Under the pieces are notes generated by a model. It worked only from the letters and a program-made list of their open reading frames with translations. It was not told the origin of the DNA and did not search any database. From positions 1 through 64,000 of the forward strand of contig NZ_BDCH01000015.1 in NCBI RefSeq assembly GCF_001613405.1: a DNA stretch of 64,000 bases, read 5' to 3'. Below, piece after piece: positions 34,998-45,346 of the stretch (positions are counted from its first letter, which is position 1; every line of letters begins with the position of its first letter). A program made the position numbers and the translations under genes. The stretch comes from Nocardia crassostreae (GTDB lineage: Bacteria > Actinomycetota > Actinomycetes > Mycobacteriales > Mycobacteriaceae).

Positions 34998-37529
34998 GCG
35001 ATCACGTCCCCGGACAGCGCGCTCTCTGCCACCGAACAGCGCTGTGCCAGTTCGGCATACCAGGTGCTGCGCGCTCGCACATGTCGCCGGAACTCGAGGG
35101 CCGCGGTGGCGCCGCACGCACCGGAGAGCAGTGCCTCCAGAACCTTCGACACCACCGCGTCGGCGCACCCGCGTCCATTGGCCGTGCCGCCGACGAGCAG
35201 GGACAAGAGCTTGTCGGTATCCGCCGGATCGGATTTCCCGGCGTAACCGGTCAACAGGGCCGAAACTTCGGGGATCGTCTCGGGGTTCGCGAGCGCGCGT
35301 CGGACCGATTCGGCGATCTCGGGCACGGTCGCCGCGCGTGCGGCGCGCTGTTCGAGATTACGCAGCGATCGATACCAGTCCAGCTCCGGGGCGTCGGCCA
35401 GCATCCGCCACCATTCCGCGGGCAGGGTCCGCTACAACTCCCGAACCCGCTGTGGCCGCGTACTTTTCGCGGTCCGAGTGAGGCGGTCGAGATAGTAGGT
35501 CCGCAGCAGCTCGCGAATGTCGGGATCGAGTGACATGGGAGAACGGCCCCGCCCGACCAGGAAGTCGGCCAGATTCGAGGCGACCTGACCGGTCCAGTGC
35601 GGATTGAGCTTCCGCGCCGCCTGCGCGAAGGCATCATTATACTCCGATACCGGCCGCCCGGCCAGATCCTCGTGACGCGGCGCGCCGACCAGCAGGCTCC
35701 ACAGATCGAACTTCGCTCGCGCGGCGGGCAGCTCGGGTGCGTGGTCGCCGGACAGCACGGCCATCTGCCGCACGAGTTCCCGGACAGCGGTCCGATTCTC
35801 GCCACTGTCCTCGGCGGTGCAGAGATACTCCATGATCGGCGCCATGGCATCGACGGCAATCCGCGGATCCGTCATGGTGAACAGCACGCGGACGAAACAG
35901 GACCGCAGGTCGGAGCCGAGTGCGGACAGTGCCCGCGCGTCGGTCTCCCGAATCTGATCGACACGGCCGCTCGCCGCGGCCAGGATCGGTCGTAACCACA
36001 GTGGCCGCGGATCGGCGCCGACATGCAGGAACAGCGCATTGACGGCGCGGTTGGCAATGTCCGGATGGGGCTGACCGGTCAGGAATCTGCTCACCCGGGA
36101 AGCCAGCCCCTCGCTGGCGGGCAGCATGATCACCTGGAGCGCCCCGGCAAGCAGGTGCGGTTGCCGCACCAGGCATTCGAAAGCCTCCTTGTCGATGGCG
36201 GGTGTGGTCGACAGGTAGTGCAGCACCATTGCCAGCAAGGGTGTGAATGCGGCGGCGGACGGCTGCACCGGCGGGTCGCGCAGGGCGGAGCTCAGATAGG
36301 TGAGCGTCGCCCCGGGCACCGTGCGTTCCGCGGCGACAGCCATATCCAGCCAGGCTACCCCGCACTCCGTGGTCGCCTGCGCCTCGTCGCGGCAGCGGGA
36401 ACCGAGCGTCGCGCCGAGCGTGTCGTCCCAGTGCCGGATGAGAGCCGCCCGGGCCTGGTTCGCCTCTCGACGCGGCGCCGTGCAGGCCCGCGACGCCAGG
36501 AACCGCACGCACCCATCGAGGTATTCGGGCGGAACGAGGGCGGTGTCGAGCAGAATCTCCTGCAACGCATCCTGGACGCGGGCCACCGAACCGGTGTTCC
36601 GGAGCAGCTCTCCGTGCACCACTTTGGGCAGCCGCATGCGGCGCAGCACATCGGGGGTGATATCGGCGACTCGCCGCAGCGGTTCGTTGCTGCGGTACAG
36701 CCGCTGCACCACCAGCTCGAGCGGATACTCGTCGCCGAGCAGTCCCATCAGCTCACCCAGATAGTCGTTTCTGTCGCGCGGAATCGGCGTCCGCAGTCGG
36801 CGATCCCGGATCGATGCCTCGATCTGGTCCGCCTGCACGCCGTCGGAGAACGTCAGGTCGGCGTGATGCTGCGTGGTGTAGCTCGCCCAGGTCGACACGG
36901 TGACACAATTGCGTGCGCCACAGGGCAACAGGGCCATGACCGCGTCCAGCAAGCGGATACGCTCATCGAGCGATACCGGCACGTCGTCGACGAGCGGAAT
37001 CGCCACGCGGCGACCGGCCGCCACGCACGCGGCGATCGCCGCGACGAAGGCGGCGTCGAACTCCTTGATGTCACCGGCCACCCGGTCCAGGTCGGCCGCC
37101 GGCGCCGCCAGATCGATCTGGAACCCCGACTCACCCGCCGGGCCCGCGTCGACCGCCGGCCATCGCAGGTTCCGAACTCGCTCGTAGCGCGTGGTACGTG
37201 TCGGGAACTCCCGGCCAGTCCGTCCAGAGGGCGCGGGCCGGGGTGATCGGATGCCCGTAGCGCTCCACCTGATCCGACCACTCACGCAGGACCACCGCCG
37301 CGAGCGGAGCGAGTTTCTTGCCACCACCCGCGAAAATCAGCCACGGCAGTTCGTCGGGGTATCCGATGCGCTGACCTTCCGGGGTTCCCATACTCATCCC
37401 GATTCCGGTGAGGTACTGGGCGATACGGGAGTCGCCGGGTTTGCCGAGAAGCTTGTACCCCTGGTGCTGTCCCGGGGTTTTACTGGCAACCGCCCAGCCG
37501 GCGCGGGACGTCTTTGTCGTCGGCTTCAC
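34994..37529 (-). pseudogene. GTPase-associated protein (GAP1-like) with a frameshift and an in-frame TAG
   Basis: Start ATG 37529 overlaps the GTPase stop (ATGA). The first part (MKPTTKTSRAGWAVASKTPG to DTYHALR) is in one frame; near 37188 the convincing sequence moves to another (YERVRNLRWPAVDAG). It runs to TAG 35432-35434 and continues in the same frame (TLPAEWWRMLADAPELDWY) to 34994. Restored length is about 844 residues. The N-terminal pattern (GYKLLGKPGDSRIAQYLTG) and its position beside a TRAFAC-type GTPase match what is known of GTPase-associated protein 1 families. The rest is helical with no catalytic motif I can name. Two lesions in one gene are striking. Confidence 0.72.
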
Positions 37530-38677
37530 TCGACGCCGTCCACGGGATGGGTGATCCGGCGGTGCAGCGAGATGATCGGCTCCAGCACGTTGATCGGGGC
37601 GGCCACGGAGCGCAATCGCCGTCCGTCCTCGGTGTCATTGGTGAAATCGGCACGATCGAATACACCACCGTCCAGGTGGAAACCGGAGGCGGACGTCACG
37701 AAGTACTTGACCCGGCCCGGCAGGAAATCGTTCGCGAGCTGTTTTGCGACGAAATGCGAACCGGTGTCGCCGCAGAGCCGGTTGAAGAGTTCGGCGGCGA
37801 ATTCCTTGGGCACCTGCGGAACCGCGTCATCGGAGGATCGGTACACGACCTCCGCCGCCATGGCCGCATCGAATACCGCGGCCTTGTCGAGTTTGGTGAC
37901 ACACACCGAGACATGGTGTCGCAACCGGCCGTTCGCCACGAGCAGGTTCTGCTCCACAGCACGTTTTCGGAGCCTTTCGACCGTCTCGAAGTAGTAGTCG
38001 AAAGAATTGGTGTCGGCCTCGGCGGCCCCGACGGAATCGAAGAGGTAGACGATTCCCTGTGCCCGCAGCAGCCGCTCCACCACATTGTCGTGCAGCAGAT
38101 GCCGCTGGTGCTCGGTCGCGCCGGCGTAGACCTCGCCGGGGACGTCCTGCACCTCGAGAATGAATTCCACGTCCGCGTCCCGGGTGGAGTCCAGCATCCA
38201 GTTCCGCAGACGCGCCCACCATCCGGTATTCCTCTCGTGATGGGTCATTCCCTGGAACTTCCAGGCCAGCAGTCGCACCGCCGTCGTCGGCCCCGGGTAC
38301 TCGAAGTTGCTCAGAACCCGTTTGACCCCGGTGATCAGGAATTCGGTCGATGCGTCGTCACGTCCGGAGATGGTCCATTCGTTGCCGTCCACCGGATCCT
38401 GTGCGGCCCTGCGGAGCGCGCTCAGATAGGTCGTCTTGCCCGCGCGGGGCGCGCCCCACACCGCGATCCGGATATTCGCCGCATCGTCGGGGATCCCGAT
38501 CGGGAGCCGTGCATTCGCGGACGGGTGTGTGATCGGAACATGCGGCGGCATCGGCTCCTCCGCCTCGTCCTCCTCCGTCTCCACGTCGATGATGTCGGAG
38601 GGCAGGGACTCGATCGCGTTCCGCCGCAGGCAAAGAAAATCGATCTCCGGATGTTCCGACCTGTTGGATTCGGTCAT
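37526..38677 (-). CDS. TRAFAC-type GTPase, first gene of a five-gene operon
   Basis: 383 residues. An acidic disordered N-terminus (about 1-60, EEDEAEEPMPP) precedes the G domain. Walker A is GAPRAGKTT (75-83), G3 is DVPG (178-181), and G4 is TKLD (261-264, a usual variant of NKxD). The insert WWARLRNWMLD before G3 may contact membrane or a partner. The gene starts after a ~200-bp gap from the nSTAND gene and is coupled by ATGA to the GAP1-like gene. Such GTPase plus associated-protein operons have been proposed as regulated conflict (anti-phage or interbacterial) systems; that role is by family analogy. Confidence 0.82.
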   Translation of the reverse strand: MTESNRSEHPEIDFLCLRRNAIESLPSDIIDVETEEDEAEEPMPPHVPITHPSANARLPIGIPDDAANIRIAVWGAPRAGKTTYLSALRRAAQDPVDGNEWTISGRDDASTEFLITGVKRVLSNFEYPGPTTAVRLLAWKFQGMTHHERNTGWWARLRNWMLDSTRDADVEFILEVQDVPGEVYAGATEHQRHLLHDNVVERLLRAQGIVYLFDSVGAAEADTNSFDYYFETVERLRKRAVEQNLLVANGRLRHHVSVCVTKLDKAAVFDAAMAAEVVYRSSDDAVPQVPKEFAAELFNRLCGDTGSHFVAKQLANDFLPGRVKYFVTSASGFHLDGGVFDRADFTNDTEDGRRLRSVAAPINVLEPIISLHRRITHPVDGVE

Positions 38678-38877
38678 TGCCCTTTCCCAGTTATCGCACC
38701 GAGGATCGGTTTCGCCTGGTGCCTCTTGTCAGCGCGCAATTCGGCTATCGCGCAGCCATAGTCTCGCATCGATCTGGAACGCCGAATCGAAATCCATGGG
38801 GGTCAGCTCATATTCGGAGTAATCCGGTGAAATATGCTTGTACGGAGTGAATGTCGGCAAGATATTGCAAGAAGTGT

Positions 38878-41800
38878 TCAGGTTTCGGCACACAGGTCGA
38901 TGTCGGGTACGCCCGGCAGGTAGCGGGCCCATTCGTCGGGGGTGAGGGGCGTGCTGCCCGAAGTGCAGAGTTGGGAGGCGATCAGGGCGGGGTCGGTTGC
39001 CCACAGGCGGACGATCATGGCGGGGCCCGCGGCGGCGAGGAGGGTGCCGCCGAGGAGGTAGACGGCCTCGTTGATGCGGCCGTTGTAGGCGGTCAGTAGG
39101 GCGACGCGGGTGGGGTGGGCGGGATCGGTGATGTCCCACAGCCATATTCCGTTTCCGCCTCCGCCGCCTGCGATGTGGCGGGCGTCGGGGCTGAAGTTCA
39201 CCGTGATGATGGCGTCGACGGGGCCGTCGAGCACCGCGCGCTGCTGTGGGCGCTCCGGATCGGCGAGGCTGAAGAGGCGGACGGTGCGGTCCGCGCCTGC
39301 CGCCGCGAGGAGGTCGTCGACGGGTGCGAAGGCGACCGAGGCGACGTCGTTGGCGAATCCGGTCAGGGCGGGAAGCTCGCGGGGGGTGGTGCGGTCGCGA
39401 ATGTCCCACACCCGCACCGATTCCTGTGAGGTGGCGATGGCCAGGAGGGTGCCGGACGGGTTGATGGTGGCCAGGGACGGGACGCCGGGGCCGACATCGA
39501 GGGTGCCGAGGGGGTGCGGGGTGGTGAGGTCGGTGACGTCCCACAGGCTGACTATGCGGTGGTCCTGGCCGAGTACCACCAGTAGACCGGCGTCAGGGCT
39601 GAAGGTGAGCGCGCCGACGACACCTTGGACCGCGGCGACGGATCCGGCGGCGCGGGGGTGCGCGGGGTCGCGCAGGTCCCAGAGGTAGGCGCGGCCTGTG
39701 CGGGATCCCACCGCTGCCGCCGAACCGTCGAGCGCGAGTGCGACCGCGCCCGTGGTCTTCTCGCCCGGGCCCACGCCGAGCGGTGGGTGGGCGAGGGGGG
39801 CGTGCGGGTCGGTCAGGTCCCACAGGCGCGGCTGGCTGTCGGCCGCGCCGGTGCCGACCAGCATTCGGGTTCCGGTGCGGTCCACCGGCATTTGATAGAC
39901 CGATGCGCGGGCTCCCTGGAGTACCGGGCCCGGTAGCGACCAGATGCGGGCGGCGCCGTCGAGGCCGCCGGTCACCACGGTGGCGCCGTCCGCGGCGAAT
40001 CGGACCGACACCACGATGCCCGGGGCGGGCAGGGTCGATTCGAGGGTGTCGGATTCCAGTAGCCAGATGCGGGTGGTGTGGTACGAGCTGCTCGCAACGA
40101 GTCGGCGGCCGTCGGGGCTGAAGGTGAGATCGTTGACGTAGCTGGCGAATCCGGTCAGAGCGGGTAAAGGGACCGGGGCGGCCGGATCTGCGATGCGCCA
40201 GCGCCGCACGTCATTGCCGCGCCCGGCCGTCGCCACCGTGCCGCTGTCCGGGGCAAACTGGATGGCTTGGACATCGGCGGTGGTGCCGTCGCTCGCGATA
40301 TCCGACAGCGGGGTCGCGGTGCCCGATCGATCCCAGATCCGCAGCGCCGACCCGTGCCCGCCCGCGGCGAACAGGCGGCCGTCCGGGCTGTAGGCGACCG
40401 CGGGTCCGCTCGCGGGAAGTTCCCACGGCGGCAGCGGGTTCGGATGTGCCGGATCGCCGAGATCCCAGCCCGGGATATCGGTCGTGCCGATGGTTCCGGC
40501 GGCGAGTTCGCGGCCGTCGGGGCTGAAGGCCAGATTCTGATACGCGGTGGCTCGCGCTCCCATGGCGGCGAGCTGCCACGGGCCTTCCGGATCCACGATG
40601 TCCCAGAGCTCGATCCGGCCGCCGGTCGCCCTGGCCAATACTCGCGCGGAGCGGTCGACGGCCAGCGCGTCCATGCCCGCGGCGCCCGACGGGGCCGGAA
40701 GGTGTCCCACGACGCGCGGCGGCGTGTGCGCCGCGGGGCGATAGAGCAGGACCGACCCGTCCTGGCGGCCCACCGCGAGCAGGCTGCCGCTCGCATCGGC
40801 GGCGATGAGCGTGCCGCCAGCCGGTCCGAGCAGACGGACGGGGGTATGGATCGCGGACGAGTCGAGCAGGGCCGACCGGGCCTCCAATGTCGGGTGCACC
40901 CGGTAGGCCGCCAGCGCCAGCTGCGCGGACAGCGCCGGGTCCTTGTCCCGCAAACTCGTTGCCTGCAAGGCGATCTGGCGGGACTGCGCCTGGTCGCGGG
41001 CGCGGTTCGCGGTGGATCGGGCGGTGAGCGCGACCGCGGCCAGCACGATCGCGATGACCAGGGCGGCCGCCAGCCCGGCGACCAGGCGCTGCAGGATTCG
41101 GGTGCGGCGGCGTTCACCGGCCGCGACGGCCTCGTGGTGGGTCACGCAGGCGGCGAGGTAATCTCGTTCGCTCCGGTTCAGATCGGCGTCGTGGTCGTCG
41201 GTGGCCGCCCATTCACGCATGAGGGCGAGCCGATTCGCGCCGAGCAGGGCGCTGGGGTCCCGGTCCGCGTCCAGCCAGACCTGGGTGGCCTGGGTCAGTT
41301 TGCGGTGCACCAGGAGTCCGGTCCGGTCGGTGTCCACCCATTCGGCGAGCCGGGCCCAGGAGCCGATGAGCGCCTCGTGTGAGATCTCCACCGTCTCCGC
41401 GGCGACGGTCAGCAGCCGCTGCGCGGCGAAGCGCTCGATGACCGCGTCCACCTCGTCGACGCTCGCGGCGTCGAAGCACAATTCCCGGCGCTGCACCCGG
41501 CGGCGGAATCGGGTGTCCTCCTCCACGGTGACCAGCCGCAGCAGGGTCCGGCGGGCCATATCCTGTTGTGCCCCGGTCAATCCGGTGTAGGCGGCCTCGG
41601 CGCTCTGCTGGATGGCCCCGGTGATGCCGCCGGTCGCGACATAATCCGCCACGGTCATACGTCGGCGGCTGCTGTGCCGCCAGGTTTCGAGCAGGGCGTG
41701 CGACAGCAGCGGCAGCGCGCCCGCATCGTGGGCCGCTGCCGCGCCGCGCGGTGCGAGCTCGACGGTCAGCAACTGCACCAGATCGTCGTCGACGGTCCAC

Positions 41801-42642
41801 TTCGCCTTCCGGGCCGGTTCGACGATGACCTCGCGCAGGGCCTGTTCGGTGAATGGTCGCACCAGCATCGGCTGTGCGCCGAGGGCCTCCTGGAGTACCG
41901 GTTCCTCGGCCGCGTGCCGGAAGAAGTCGGCGCGCAGCCCGAGCACATGAACCGAACCGTCCGGATCGTCGATCGCGGCGAAGAATCGGGCCCGCTCGTC
42001 GAGGTCGCGGCACAGGGTCCAGGCTTCCTCGAACTGATCGATGACCACCACGTCGGCGGGTTCGGCCGCCGCCAGGGCAGCGGCCGGATGCGTGCCCGGC
42101 CGCACCAGTCGCAGCGAATGGCCCGCCGCGCGCAGCCGCGGCGCCAGGCCCGCGCACAGCAGCGACGATTTTCCCGAACCCGAGGCGCCGATCACGAACA
42201 GCAGCCGGGCGCGACCGGTGGCCGTCCGCAGTTCGGCGACCCGATGACAGAGTTCGGCGGTCGATTCCGCTCTGCCGAAGAACCATTCGGCATCCTCGGG
42301 TCCGAAGGCCGCCAGCCCCCGATACGGGATATCACCGGATTCCCGCCGCCGCCCGGCGGTGGGCCGGATGCGGCGCACCGTCACCAGCCACGGCAGCTGC
42401 TGCGCCGCGGTCCGGACGCCGCACGCGCAGAGCACCTCCCGGAACATGCGCTCATTGCTCTCGGTCGGCAAATGCTGTCCGGCGAACCAGCCGCTCACGG
42501 TGCCGTGCAACGCGCCGGACTGCTCGACGACCTGACGGACGGTCAGACCGGCGGTGGTCCGGAGTCGAGTCAGCGCGGCGGCGAATTCCTCCCGGGTGAG
42601 GATCGCCGTCAGGTCCGGGCCGACGCCGGGGCCTTCGGGCAC
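38878..42642 (-). CDS. HTH-nSTAND1 NTPase with C-terminal WD40 repeats
   Basis: 1254 residues. The N-terminal HTH (about 18-75, LRTTAGLTVRQVVEQSGALHGTVSGW, cited in part) resembles XRE. An EDAEWFFGR segment leads into the NTPase: Walker A GASGSGKSS (152-160), Walker B DVVVIDQFEEAW (197-208), then winged-helix and helical parts (HEALIGSWARLAEWV). A transmembrane helix follows (about 502-520, VAGLAAALVIAIVLAAVAL), then roughly twelve WD40 units (FSPDGRRLVASS type). STAND proteins switch on by NTP-driven oligomerisation; WD40 parts sense ligands. It ends in a typical LPGVPDIDLC tail. The promoter and a ~200-bp gap lie between it and the downstream GTPase operon on the same strand. Confidence 0.88.
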   Translation of the reverse strand: MPEGPGVGPDLTAILTREEFAAALTRLRTTAGLTVRQVVEQSGALHGTVSGWFAGQHLPTESNERMFREVLCACGVRTAAQQLPWLVTVRRIRPTAGRRRESGDIPYRGLAAFGPEDAEWFFGRAESTAELCHRVAELRTATGRARLLFVIGASGSGKSSLLCAGLAPRLRAAGHSLRLVRPGTHPAAALAAAEPADVVVIDQFEEAWTLCRDLDERARFFAAIDDPDGSVHVLGLRADFFRHAAEEPVLQEALGAQPMLVRPFTEQALREVIVEPARKAKWTVDDDLVQLLTVELAPRGAAAAHDAGALPLLSHALLETWRHSSRRRMTVADYVATGGITGAIQQSAEAAYTGLTGAQQDMARRTLLRLVTVEEDTRFRRRVQRRELCFDAASVDEVDAVIERFAAQRLLTVAAETVEISHEALIGSWARLAEWVDTDRTGLLVHRKLTQATQVWLDADRDPSALLGANRLALMREWAATDDHDADLNRSERDYLAACVTHHEAVAAGERRRTRILQRLVAGLAAALVIAIVLAAVALTARSTANRARDQAQSRQIALQATSLRDKDPALSAQLALAAYRVHPTLEARSALLDSSAIHTPVRLLGPAGGTLIAADASGSLLAVGRQDGSVLLYRPAAHTPPRVVGHLPAPSGAAGMDALAVDRSARVLARATGGRIELWDIVDPEGPWQLAAMGARATAYQNLAFSPDGRELAAGTIGTTDIPGWDLGDPAHPNPLPPWELPASGPAVAYSPDGRLFAAGGHGSALRIWDRSGTATPLSDIASDGTTADVQAIQFAPDSGTVATAGRGNDVRRWRIADPAAPVPLPALTGFASYVNDLTFSPDGRRLVASSSYHTTRIWLLESDTLESTLPAPGIVVSVRFAADGATVVTGGLDGAARIWSLPGPVLQGARASVYQMPVDRTGTRMLVGTGAADSQPRLWDLTDPHAPLAHPPLGVGPGEKTTGAVALALDGSAAAVGSRTGRAYLWDLRDPAHPRAAGSVAAVQGVVGALTFSPDAGLLVVLGQDHRIVSLWDVTDLTTPHPLGTLDVGPGVPSLATINPSGTLLAIATSQESVRVWDIRDRTTPRELPALTGFANDVASVAFAPVDDLLAAAGADRTVRLFSLADPERPQQRAVLDGPVDAIITVNFSPDARHIAGGGGGNGIWLWDITDPAHPTRVALLTAYNGRINEAVYLLGGTLLAAAGPAMIVRLWATDPALIASQLCTSGSTPLTPDEWARYLPGVPDIDLCAET

Positions 42643-42800
42643 AGCTAAATGCTATCGCCCGGCACCGCGCCGGTGACAGCGTCGTATGGACCTTGTATCG
42701 ACTTCTTCCCCACCGCACCGCGCGGCTTCGACGATCGAAGCGGCACAACCGATCACGAACTCGGACAACGGGTTCGGATAACCGTGAAAGGAGACCGGCC

Positions 42801-44237
42801 ATGTCGACGCCGGTGTACACACCCCTTGCGGCGGGACCGGGATTCGATCGGGCGCTCGCGGTGTTCCAGCACTCCGCCCGCCTGGTTCCGGCCTACGCGG
42901 ACTTCCTCGCCGGGCACGGTATCGACCCGGCGCGGATCCGGACCCCGGAGGACTTCGCGCAGGTGCCGCCGACGACGAAGGCGGACTATCTGCGGCGCTA
43001 CCCCCTGGACATGCTCATGTGGCACGGCGATATCGCGGGCGCCGGAACCTGTTCGTGTAGTTCGGGTTCCACCGGGCGGCCCACCTACTGGCCCCGGGAT
43101 CTGGTCTCCCTGGACGAGGCCACCGAGCTGTACTCGCGGATCTTCCGGCACGGCTTCGGATCCCGGGCGCACTCGACCCTGCTGGTGGTCGGCTTCGCCA
43201 TGGGCAATTGGATCGGCGGCACCTACACGTATGCGGCCGCACTCGCCCTGCGCCGCCGCGGTCACCGCGTATCGGTCATCGCGCCGGGCATCGAACCGGA
43301 CACCATTGTGGAGAACATCGCCCAACTGGGGCCGTACTACGACCAGGTGGTGCTGGCCGGGTATCCGCCGTTCGTCAAGGACGTCCTGGACCGCGCACCG
43401 GACAATGTGCTGCACAACGATCTTCGGCTGCTGCTGGCGGGCGAGGCGATCACCGAGGACTGGCGGGATTACGTGCTCGACCGGATCGGCAAGCCCGGAC
43501 GGCCCGAGGAGACCTGCCTGATCTACGGCACCGCGGACGCGGGCATCATGGGGCACGAGACGCGCGCGACCATCGCCATTCGGCGCGCAGCCCGCGACAA
43601 TCCGGACTTGGGCCGGGCGCTGTTCGGCGGCGGATCGAGCCAGCCGACCTTCGTGGAATACGATGCCGGACACCGTTTCACCGAGATCGATCCGGACGGC
43701 TATCTGCTGTTCACGACCGACACCACCATTCCGCTGGTCCGGTATCGCATCAATGATCAAGGCTCGATCCTGTCCCCCGGGGAACTCGACGCCATCCTGC
43801 GCGAGCACGGAAGTGCGCTGACGCCACGCACATCGAGCGAGCATTGCGGGTTCCTGGCCCTGCATCGGCGCACCGATATCGCCGCGTCGTTCTACGGCCT
43901 GCAGATCTACCCCGAGAACATTCGCGCCGCGCTCGAGCATGCCGACATCTCCGGCGTGGTCAGCGGGAAGTTCGTGCTCGCCGTCCGGACCGGCGAGCGA
44001 TTCGCCCAAACCCTGCTCCTGCGCATCGAATTGCGTATGCGGACCACCCCGTATGAAGGCTTCCAGCGCCGATTGCGCCATCGGATCATCCAGGCACTCG
44101 ATCACACCAACACCGAATTCCGGCGACTGCACCAGACCATCGGGTCCGCGGCCGAACCGGTCATCACCCTGCACGAGTTCGGCTCCGCCGGATTCGAGAC
44201 CGATGTCAAACACCAGTGGACACAGGCCCTGTCATGA
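42801..44237 (+). CDS. PaaK-like AMP-forming acyl ligase
   Basis: 478 residues from ATG 42801, after GAAAGGAG. Family: phenylacetate-CoA ligase/coenzyme F390 synthetase branch of ANL enzymes. Adenylation motif CSSGSTGRPTYW, core IYGTADAGIMGHE, and the hinge-region motif VRYRINDQGS are present, with LLAGEAITEDWRDYV typical for PaaK. It activates a carboxylate as acyl-AMP, but no CoA-ligase partner subunit is seen. The stop overlaps the start of an E1-like protein (ATGA), so the two act together. Which acceptor is used (CoA, carrier protein, amine) is open. A two-gene plus-strand unit among minus-strand genes. Confidence 0.85.
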   Translation: MSTPVYTPLAAGPGFDRALAVFQHSARLVPAYADFLAGHGIDPARIRTPEDFAQVPPTTKADYLRRYPLDMLMWHGDIAGAGTCSCSSGSTGRPTYWPRDLVSLDEATELYSRIFRHGFGSRAHSTLLVVGFAMGNWIGGTYTYAAALALRRRGHRVSVIAPGIEPDTIVENIAQLGPYYDQVVLAGYPPFVKDVLDRAPDNVLHNDLRLLLAGEAITEDWRDYVLDRIGKPGRPEETCLIYGTADAGIMGHETRATIAIRRAARDNPDLGRALFGGGSSQPTFVEYDAGHRFTEIDPDGYLLFTTDTTIPLVRYRINDQGSILSPGELDAILREHGSALTPRTSSEHCGFLALHRRTDIAASFYGLQIYPENIRAALEHADISGVVSGKFVLAVRTGERFAQTLLLRIELRMRTTPYEGFQRRLRHRIIQALDHTNTEFRRLHQTIGSAAEPVITLHEFGSAGFETDVKHQWTQALS

Positions 44238-45318
44238 TCGAGATTCTGCATCCCGCCATCGACGCCGACCGCATTGCCGCCCTGTGCGCCACCGGATCCG
44301 GACTGCGTGTCGTCGACGGCTGGGACAGCGCGCTGCCCGAACTGATCACCCTCGACCACCCGGCGCTGAAAGCCGGAACCGACCGCGCGGACCGTGAACT
44401 CGCGCAGCGCGTCGCGGCCGCCCGGGGCTCCGGTGCGCTCGACACGATCAGCCGGTTCATCGTCTTTCCCTGGCGCCGAGCGATCGTGCGGCTGCCCGAC
44501 GCCGTGCATTTCCACCGGCTGCGCACGGCGCGCAATCGATACCTGATCGACGGTCCGGAGCAGCGCCGGTGGTCGGCCGCGCTGGTGGGCATTGCCGGAC
44601 TCAGCGTCGGCGCCTCCGCCCTGACGGTCTGCTCGCTCACCGGCGCGCGCCGCTTCCGGCTGACCGAGCGCGACACCCTCGCACCGACGAACCTGAACCG
44701 ATTGCCCGCCTCGGTCTGCGATCTCGGTGAGTCCAAACTGCTACTGGCACAGCGACGGATCTGGGAGCTCGACCCCTACAGCGAGATCACCGCGCTCGCC
44801 CAAGGCTATTCGCCGCGCTCGGCACCCGCGTTCCTCAATGGTCGCACCGAGCGGTTGCACGTCCTGATCGAGGAAATGGACGATCTGGCTATGAAAGTGG
44901 ATATCCGGCTCCGCGCCCGGGCCGCCCGGATACCGGTGGTCATGGTGACCGATCACGGCGACAGCGCGTTCGCCGATATCGAGCGCTTCGACCTCGAACC
45001 GGAGGCCCCGCTGTTCGGCGGCCGCGCGGGCGATCTCGCTCGGCTCACCGCCGCCGAACTGGCCGATCCGGGGCGGCGCATCGAGCTGGCGCGGGCCATT
45101 GTGGGTGCGGACATCTCGGCTCGGACCAGCCGTGCGCTCGGGCAGGTGGGCCGGACGCTGCCGTCCTGGCCGCAGCTGGGCACCGCGGTCGGCATTGCCG
45201 GGGCAGTGGCCGCCCTGGCGGCGCGGATCATCGTCGGCGGCCGCCCCTGCCTTCGGGCCGCTACCGGATCGATCTCGAAGAGCTGTTCTCGGCGAACCCG
45301 TCCGATGCCGAACGCTGA
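44234..45318 (+). pseudogene. E1/ThiF-like adenylyltransferase with 3' frameshift
   Basis: About 338 residues are readable before a one-base shift in the C-rich run 45241-45250, after which the natural end (PSGRYRIDLEELFSAN) sits in another frame to 45318. The ThiF/MoeB fold is visible: AALVGIAGLSVGASALTVC is the nucleotide motif, FRLTERDTLAPTNLNRL carries the Arg/Asn pair, and GESKLLLAQRRI has the usual Lys. The N-terminal ~125 residues resemble the Rv1355c-type proteins of mycobacteria, but a nitroreductase domain is absent. No CxxC zinc motif or clear catalytic Cys is present. It follows the PaaK-like ligase by overlap. The last 23 residues are affected; the shift might be a base error. 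Confidence 0.72.
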
Positions 45319-45346
45319 AGCAGCCGAACGCAATCCGTTCTCGCGC

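Noticed and set aside
38729..39544. A minus-strand frame overlapping the end of the nSTAND-WD40 gene
   Set aside because: Composition is His/Arg/Pro-rich through the WD40 region and becomes normal only in a short tail; it has no start signal and is a shadow frame.
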